From Cryobacterium inferilacus (GTDB lineage Bacteria; Actinomycetota; Actinomycetes; Actinomycetales; Microbacteriaceae), in contig NZ_JAIEUL010000018.1 of the NCBI RefSeq assembly GCF_019599185.1, forward strand, positions 1-64,000: 64,000 nucleotides of DNA, in the 5' to 3' direction. Under the pieces are notes generated by a model. That model did not search any database. It was given only the letters and a program-made list of their open reading frames with translations, and had not been told where the DNA came from. Positions 58,899 to 64,000 of this stretch are shown one piece after another; the stretch's first letter is position 1; the number at the start of each line of letters is the position of its first letter. Both the position numbers and the translations under genes were made by a program.

Positions 58899-58923
58899 GC
58901 CCCTACGTTACCCACTCCGGTTC

Positions 58924-58983
58924 CGCGAGAGCGGTCGTGTGGTCACCTCACCCCGCTGAACCCACCACAACCCCGCTCTCGCG
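58924..58983. terminator. Palindrome between the NmrA-type and alpha-galactosidase genes
   Basis: CGCGAGAGCGG (58924-58934) is exactly mirrored by CCGCTCTCGCG (58973-58983). TGTGGT (58938-58943) and ACCACA (58964-58969) extend the stem inside. It lies just beyond the alpha-galactosidase stop at 58999, as expected for a terminator. Confidence 0.65.
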
Positions 58984-58998
58984 CGAGGGGCAAGCGGG

Positions 58999-61137
58999 TC
59001 AGACCGCGGTGAGGGTGAACAGTGCGGCCTGCTCGGGGGTGAGCAGCGGGGCCGGCAGGCCCACCCGGGCGAGTACGGCGCCGGTGAGCACCAGCTCTGG
59101 CGCACCCTCGGCCAACCAGGCCGGCGGGATGGTCTGCATGGCGTGCGGCGCCGGGCCCACCAGTAGCGGCCGCACCCGGTAGCGCCGCTCGGGGTCGAGG
59201 CCGGGGAACCGGATCGGCGCGGGCAACGCGGTGCGCGGCGCGGCCAGGGCGACCTGCGCGAACACCGCGGAGGCGCCATCCGTTGCCACCACACCGTGCA
59301 GTTCGAGCGCCGGGTCCGACCCGTCGGCGTGCACGATCACCCCAGCGTGCAGCAGCGCGCGGCGCTCCTTGTACACCGCGATCCAGGCGGCGATCTGGTC
59401 GAGCTCGGCGGCGGATGCCTGGGTGAGGTCCCACTCGATGCCGGCGCTGCCGAACAGTGCCGTGGCCAACCGGAAGCCGAGCGCCGAGGTGCGCCCGGTG
59501 GTGTGCGCGGTCGCGGCGCCGAGGTGGCCGCCGAGGTATTCCGGCGGCACCAGCACGCTGGTGTAGCGCTGGATCTGCTGGCGCTCCAGCGGGTCGTTCG
59601 TGTCGCTGGTCCAGACCCGGTCCACCCGCTCGAGGATGCCGAGGTCGATGCGCGCCCCGCCCGACGCGCAGGACTCGATCTCCAGGCCCGGCTGCGCGGC
59701 GCGCACGGCGTCGATCAATCGGTACAGCGCGGCGGTCTGCCGGTGCACCGAGCCGCCGAGCAGGTCCCGGTTGTGGTCCCACTTGAGGTACGCGATCGGG
59801 TATTCGGCCAGCAGCGCGGTGAGCCGTTCGAGCAGCCAGGCGAACGCATCCGGGTTGGCGAGGTCGAGCACGCGCTGGCCGCGCCAGGTGGGGGCGGATG
59901 CCGAACCGAGCAGCCAATCCGGGTGCGCCCTGGCCAGGTCGGAGTCGGGGTTGACCATCTCCGGCTCCACCCAGAGGCCGAAGTCGAGGCCCGCGGCATG
60001 CACCCGCTCGATCAGCGGGTGCAGGCCCTGGGGCCACTTGGCGGCGTCGACGAACCAGTCGCCGAGCGCGCGCTGGTCGTCGGTGCGGCCGGAGAACCAG
60101 CCGTCGTCGAGCACGAACCGCTCCACGCCCACCTGCGCGGCGGCGTCGACGAGGCGGCTCAGGGTGGGCAGGTCGTGGTCGAAGTACACGGCCTCCCAGG
60201 TGTTCAGCAGCACCTTGCGCGGCCCGCTGATGGTCGACCACGAGCGAATCCACGGGTGCAGCCGGGCGCTCAGGCCGTCCAGGCCGGCGTCGGAGTACAC
60301 CGCGACGGTCCACGGGCTGGTGTAGCTGGCGCCTGCGGGCAGGCTCAGCTCGCCGGGCGCGAGCAGTTCGCCCGCGCCGAGCACGGCGTAGCCGAGGGCG
60401 CTGCGCTCGGCGAAGACCCGCTTGTCACCGCTGAACGCCAGGTGCACCGCCCAGACCTCGCCTCGGCGAAAGCCGAATCCGGGGGTACCGGCCACGGTGA
60501 GGTAGGAGTCGTCGTGGCCGGGCCGGCCGTGCCGGGACTCCCGGCTCCAGACGCCCTGACCGAGCACGCTGCGCTGCGGGCGGCGTTCGTGGCTCCACAG
60601 CCCGGTGAAGTCGAGCAGCTCGCCCGCCCGGTCTGGCACCGGCAGCATCGCGTCGAGGCCTGCCAGCTCGAGGGGGCCGGCCGCGGCATCCGTGGCGGTG
60701 TTGGTCACGGTGTGCCGCAGCCGCAGCACACCCTGCGCGGTGAGTTCGAGGTCGGTGGTCACGGCCACGGATGCGGACGCATCCGCCAACTCGATCGCCA
60801 GCGTGTTCGCGCCGCGCTCGTGCACGGCCACCAGGGCCAGCGCCGGGTCGAGCGTGCCGGCCGGGGCGCTGGTGCCCGTCGAGCCGGCGGCGGCGCGGAA
60901 CCCGCCGAGGGCGGGGCGTCCGCTCCAGCCCTCGGCGAGGGCGGGCAGCAGGCTGAGCCGCAGCGGCACGTCGATCGAGCTCGGGCCGACGGGCGGCAGG
61001 CTGGCGGCGGCCAGCGCGGCCAGGTCGGCCGGGGTCAGCGCGCCGAGGTCGGCGCCCCAGTGCACGATCACCGGCGTGCCAGTGCCGGTGGCATCGAGGA
61101 CGAGGCTGGTGCCGGCGGCACGGAGGTGGTGGATCAT
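58999..61137 (-). CDS. Alpha-galactosidase (GH36)
   Basis: The 712-residue enzyme releases alpha-linked galactose from melibiose or raffinose-type sugars in the cytoplasm; no signal peptide is seen. An N-terminal beta-supersandwich (1-285) precedes the TIM barrel (about 290-620): NTWEAVYFDHDL, RFVLDDGWFSGR, GLWVEPEMVNPDSDL, nucleophile Asp454 in YLKWDHNRD, then ESCASGGARIDLGIL and acid/base region WTSDTNDP with Asp512. All GH36 hallmarks are intact. It follows the sugar ABC importer genes on the same strand, after a 487-bp repeat-bearing gap. Confidence 0.94.
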   Translation of the reverse strand: MIHHLRAAGTSLVLDATGTGTPVIVHWGADLGALTPADLAALAAASLPPVGPSSIDVPLRLSLLPALAEGWSGRPALGGFRAAAGSTGTSAPAGTLDPALALVAVHERGANTLAIELADASASVAVTTDLELTAQGVLRLRHTVTNTATDAAAGPLELAGLDAMLPVPDRAGELLDFTGLWSHERRPQRSVLGQGVWSRESRHGRPGHDDSYLTVAGTPGFGFRRGEVWAVHLAFSGDKRVFAERSALGYAVLGAGELLAPGELSLPAGASYTSPWTVAVYSDAGLDGLSARLHPWIRSWSTISGPRKVLLNTWEAVYFDHDLPTLSRLVDAAAQVGVERFVLDDGWFSGRTDDQRALGDWFVDAAKWPQGLHPLIERVHAAGLDFGLWVEPEMVNPDSDLARAHPDWLLGSASAPTWRGQRVLDLANPDAFAWLLERLTALLAEYPIAYLKWDHNRDLLGGSVHRQTAALYRLIDAVRAAQPGLEIESCASGGARIDLGILERVDRVWTSDTNDPLERQQIQRYTSVLVPPEYLGGHLGAATAHTTGRTSALGFRLATALFGSAGIEWDLTQASAAELDQIAAWIAVYKERRALLHAGVIVHADGSDPALELHGVVATDGASAVFAQVALAAPRTALPAPIRFPGLDPERRYRVRPLLVGPAPHAMQTIPPAWLAEGAPELVLTGAVLARVGLPAPLLTPEQAALFTLTAV

Positions 61138-61624
61138 GACACTGCTTTCTTCGAGGAGTTATGGGGGAACGATAGCGCCCGAGCCGTGCGCTCCTGAACG
61201 GAGCCCGGAAGAGCTCCGCGGGTCACGCGCCGTTGCGCGGGTGGCACGCCACCCGCGTAGCGGCGCCGCCCCCGCGCGCCGCCCAACGCGGGTCAGACGC
61301 CGTTACGCGGGTCATGCGCCTGGGCCGGCGTCACGACCCAACGGATGCGTCACCGGGTCTCGACACGCTCGACCAACGAGACGGGGCGAGCACGCGGATG
61401 CGTCACCGGGTCTCGACAAGGTCGACCAGCGCACGGGTTGCCCCGCCGGGACCGGCGTGACGTGCTTGCAGGTCGTACCCATGCCGTTGGTCGAGCCTGT
61501 CGAGACCCCGCGAGCCGATCACCCGAACGCAACCCGCGCACGCGGTTCAGACGCACCGTACCGCCCGGCACATGGAGCGCCGGGCGGTACGGGGTAGTTC
61601 AGTCGATCAACCGATCAGGGCTGC
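61138..61624. other. Repeat-rich spacer between alpha-galactosidase and ABC importer genes
   Basis: No gene is supported in these 487 bp. About 61218-61300 resembles the spacer at 27757-27790 (GCGGGTCACGCGCCG, GCGGGTGGC). GGATGCGTCACCGGGTCTCGACA is repeated with a period of 53 bp (from 61343 and 61396). Near 61556-61590 CCGCCCGGC...GCCGGGCGG forms a short hairpin after the binding-protein gene and could terminate it. Confidence 0.6.
61355..61508. repeat. Cluster of dispersed 20-bp repeats
   Basis: GGGTCTCGACACGCTCGACC (61355-61374), GGGTCTCGACAAGGTCGACC (61408-61427) and, inverted, GGTCGAGCCTGTCGAGACCC (61489-61508) belong to the same family as 53057-53076 and 53979-54100. Confidence 0.85.
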
Positions 61625-62959
61625 CTACTCCGCTACGGGAATGGACTGGGCCTTGAGCGCGTCGACGGTGGACGTCTGGCCCGTGGCGAGGGCATCCGCG
61701 AGGGTGCCGTTGCCGCTGACGGCGGACTTGAAGCCGTCGGAGACGTCGTTGTACGTCTGGGTCATGGTCGGGCCCCAGACGAAGTCGGCCGAGACCTGGC
61801 CGGATGCTTCGGCGAAGACGTCGTAGATCGGCTGGTCGCCGTAGAACTCCACGCCTTCCTTGAGCACGGGGAGGTCCAGGCCCTCAACAGCGGCCGGGTA
61901 CAGGTTGGCTGCCTCGTTGAGCATGGTCAGCGACTCGCTCGAGCTGTTCAGCCACAGGGCGAACTGAGCGGCTTCGTACGGGTGCTCCGAACCGGTGAAC
62001 ACTGCGGTGGACGAGCCACCCCAGTTTCCGCTGGCCTCATCGCCGGCTTCCCACTGCGGGGAGGCGGAGACGGACCACTTGCCGGCGGTGTCGGGTGCGC
62101 CGCTGGCGATGGAGTTGGCACCCCAGGCTGCGGAGTTCCAGGTCCAGGCTGCGCCGGTGTTGTAGGCGTTATCCCACTCGGTGGTCCAGGCCGGAACCGT
62201 CGACACCAGGTCGCGGTCGATCAGGTCCTGCCAGTAGTCGGCGACCATGATGGACTCGTCGCCGGTGAGGTCGACGTTCCAGTTGTCGCCGTCGTTGCCG
62301 AACCAGGTTCCGCCGGCCTGCCAGACTAGTCCGGCGAACTGGTTGATGTCACCCTGCGAGAAGTTGGTGATGTACGCGCCGGTGGCACGAACCTGCTCGG
62401 CGGCGGTGGCGTACTCTTCCCAGGTGGTGGGGATCGCGATGCCGTTGGCCTCGAAGAGGTCGGCGCGGTAGAACATGGCCATGGGGCCGGAGTCCTGCGG
62501 GATGGCGTAGACGGCGTCGTCCTCGTTGAAGCTGACCTGTCCCCAGGTCCAGTCCACGAAGTCGGCCTTGGCGTCCATGACACCCTCGCACGAGGCCAGG
62601 TTGACCAGGCCGTCCTGCACGCGGAAGTTCGGCAGGGCGTCGTACTCGATCTGGCCGAGGTCGGGCGCGTTGCCGGCCTCGAGCTGGTTGAAGAAGTTGG
62701 CGTAGGTGCCGCCGTTGCCGTTCGGGCCGGTCTGCCCGGCCACCTGGATGTCGGGGTTGGCTTCGTTCCAGACGTCGACGACCTCTTCGATGCCGGGGAT
62801 CCACGAGGTGAAGCTCAACTCGACCGCGCCGTCTGCTGGCGCACAGTCGGCAGCGTCTGCGCTGTCGGTCGTGCCGCCGCCGGCGGCGGAGCAACCGGTC
62901 AGTGCGACGGTGGCTGCGGTGAGCAGGGCAACGGTGGCCGCTCTCTTGGTGATTCGCAT
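61625..62959 (-). CDS. Sugar ABC transporter solute-binding lipoprotein (SBP_bac_1)
   Basis: The 444-residue lipoprotein from ATG 62959 (AAAGGA upstream) has a basic start MRITKRAATVALL and lipobox LTGC. It is a family 1 sugar-binding protein: VELSFTSWIPGIEEVVDVWN at the first strand, NAPDLGQIEYDALPNF, and YAIPQDSGPMAMFYRADLFEANGI as the hinge-side block. Many Trp residues fit oligosaccharide binding. The neighbour alpha-galactosidase suggests melibiose/raffinose-like sugars. Gene order is permease-permease-binding protein, the reverse of the usual E-F-G order. Confidence 0.92.
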   Translation of the reverse strand: MRITKRAATVALLTAATVALTGCSAAGGGTTDSADAADCAPADGAVELSFTSWIPGIEEVVDVWNEANPDIQVAGQTGPNGNGGTYANFFNQLEAGNAPDLGQIEYDALPNFRVQDGLVNLASCEGVMDAKADFVDWTWGQVSFNEDDAVYAIPQDSGPMAMFYRADLFEANGIAIPTTWEEYATAAEQVRATGAYITNFSQGDINQFAGLVWQAGGTWFGNDGDNWNVDLTGDESIMVADYWQDLIDRDLVSTVPAWTTEWDNAYNTGAAWTWNSAAWGANSIASGAPDTAGKWSVSASPQWEAGDEASGNWGGSSTAVFTGSEHPYEAAQFALWLNSSSESLTMLNEAANLYPAAVEGLDLPVLKEGVEFYGDQPIYDVFAEASGQVSADFVWGPTMTQTYNDVSDGFKSAVSGNGTLADALATGQTSTVDALKAQSIPVAE

Positions 62960-63056
62960 TGTTTTCCTTTGTTGGGGTTTCGCTGAAAAGGAGTGGTGCA
63001 AGGTGACGCGGATGATGCGGGTATGGCTGGGTGAAACGGTCAGGAGAGTCTGGGGG

Positions 63057-63971
63057 TCACTTGACGCTGCCGGCGCCGAGGCCGTTGCGCCAGAAGCGCT
63101 GCAGCAGCAGGAACAGGATGATCAGCGGGATGATCGACAGCAGGGCACCGATGAGCACGTAGCCGCGCAGCTCGGGGATCTGGTTGACCTGGGAGTTCCA
63201 GGCGTACAGGCCGAGGGTCACCGGGAACAGGGTCTCGTCGCGCAGCATGATCAGCGGCAGGAAGAAGTTGTTCCAGATGGCCACGAACTGAAAGAGGAAC
63301 ACGGTGACCAGGGCGGGGAACATCAGCTTCACCGAGACGGTGAAGAAGGTGCGCACCTCGCCGGCACCGTCGAGGCGGGCGGCCTCGATCAGTTCGTCCG
63401 GCACGCTCGCCGAGGCGAAGATGCGGGTGAGGTACACCCCGAACGGGCTGACCAGGCTGGGCAGGAACACCGCCCAGAAGGTGTTGGTGAGGCTGACCTG
63501 GCTGAAGATCAGGAACAGCGGCAGCGCCAGCGCGGTGGCCGGAACGAGCACCCCGCCGAGCACGATGTTGAACAGCAGTTCCCGGCCGGGGAAGCGGTAC
63601 TTGGCCAGGGCGTAGCCGGCCATGCCGGCGAACAGGGTGGCCAGCAGGGCGCCGGCGCCGGCGTACAGTGCGCTGTTGAGCATCCACTTGAGGAAGACGC
63701 CGTCGCGGTAGGCGACCAGGTTGCCGATGTTGGCGAACAGGTTGAAGTCGGCGAACCAGAGCGGGTTGGTGCTGGTGAACTGCGAGCTGCTCTTGGTGCC
63801 GGCGATGAACAGCCACCAGATCGGCACCAGGAAGTAGAGCGTGAAGACGAGCATCACGGTCATCGCGCCGATGCGGGAGAGCGGGCTCTCCTTGGCGACC
63901 TTGGGGGCCGGGGTGGTGGTCTTCACGCGCTTGGCGGAGCGGGCGACGGATGACTCGGTGAGGGCGCTCAT
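63057..63971 (-). CDS. Sugar ABC transporter permease (MalG/MsmG-like)
   Basis: The 304-residue inner-membrane permease has a basic N-terminus and six TM helices. TRIFASASVPDELIEAARLDGAGEVRTFFTV is the EAA loop that contacts the ATPase, with EAARLDGAG as its core. ATGA overlap couples it to an upstream permease gene that enters from beyond the window. No ATPase gene is in the window; a shared MsmK-type ATPase encoded elsewhere is usual for these systems. Confidence 0.93.
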   Translation of the reverse strand: MSALTESSVARSAKRVKTTTPAPKVAKESPLSRIGAMTVMLVFTLYFLVPIWWLFIAGTKSSSQFTSTNPLWFADFNLFANIGNLVAYRDGVFLKWMLNSALYAGAGALLATLFAGMAGYALAKYRFPGRELLFNIVLGGVLVPATALALPLFLIFSQVSLTNTFWAVFLPSLVSPFGVYLTRIFASASVPDELIEAARLDGAGEVRTFFTVSVKLMFPALVTVFLFQFVAIWNNFFLPLIMLRDETLFPVTLGLYAWNSQVNQIPELRGYVLIGALLSIIPLIILFLLLQRFWRNGLGAGSVK

Positions 63972-64000
63972 TTGCCTTCCTTCCGCTGGGTGAACTTGAG
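63968..64000 (-). CDS. C-terminus of a second sugar ABC permease (MalF-like), partial
   Basis: The last ten codons read LKFTQRKEGK followed by TGA, which overlaps the ATG of the MalG-like gene in an ATGA. Basic tails of this kind end MalF/UgpA-type permeases, and the partner permease is expected here. The gene continues beyond base 64000. Confidence 0.6.
   Translation of the reverse strand, partial: LKFTQRKEGK

Overview
The window is 64 kb of high-GC DNA from an actinobacterium, most probably a member of the Microbacteriaceae (Micrococcales). The evidence is the GC-rich codon use, the many 4-nt start/stop overlaps, the F420/FMN luciferase-like enzymes, a DUF222-HNH (13E12-type) protein, WYL and MocR regulators, and actinobacterial heat-shock operators. 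Genus cannot be fixed from the sequence alone. I saw no rRNA, tRNA, CRISPR array, integrase or transposase. The density is about one gene per kb, typical of a chromosome.

Left part (1-16 kb): a WYL regulator diverges from a frameshifted alpha/beta hydrolase. Small lipoprotein and membrane genes follow, one of them frameshifted. Next is an hsp20 gene under an apparent double CIRCE + HAIR operator. A YefM-YoeB toxin-antitoxin pair comes next, then a HAD/LLM pair, a second hsp20 with a different promoter layout, an ArsR-MFS pair and a membrane protein/winged-helix regulator pair. Centre-left (16-24 kb): a six-gene minus-strand catabolic operon (Opp/Dpp-type ABC importer with fused ATPases, solute-binding lipoprotein, CodA-like amidohydrolase, ornithine-cyclodeaminase-family enzyme) faces a divergent GntR/FCD regulator with matching operator-like repeats. 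From 24 to 32 kb: TetR with twin operators, a DszC/SfnB-like flavoenzyme, MerR, an iron-containing redox enzyme coupled to a CDGSH protein, and a YhcF-type GntR/membrane protein pair.

Centre-right (32-54 kb): DUF222-HNH with a DnaA-box-like site upstream, a 5'-truncated WS/DGAT acyltransferase, a GGDEF-EAL protein, a decayed LLM gene, NERD and MFS proteins, a flavin reductase/FMN reductase pair, a coupled LLM-GH13 pair, ArsM behind an ArsR-type operator, a second GGDEF protein, and a MocR regulator divergent from a PNPOx-fold protein. Then comes a wreck made of a flavin reductase start fused to a broken MFS gene that carries in-frame copies of a dispersed repeat. Right end (55-64 kb): a two-component system with a PepSY protein behind shared TTCAG boxes, an NmrA-type protein with a low-complexity insertion, and an alpha-galactosidase next to a sugar ABC importer whose first permease gene runs off the window.

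Between the genes lie several families of dispersed imperfect palindromes (P1 at about 8.3, 12.2 and 26.3 kb; P2 at about 0.1, 16.1 and 27.9 kb; P3-like at about 42.1, 50.5 and 54.8 kb) and repeats of the GGTCGAGCCTGTCGAGACCC type. These, the dense set of operators and the broken genes are the least ordinary content. No complete novel defence or mobile system was found.
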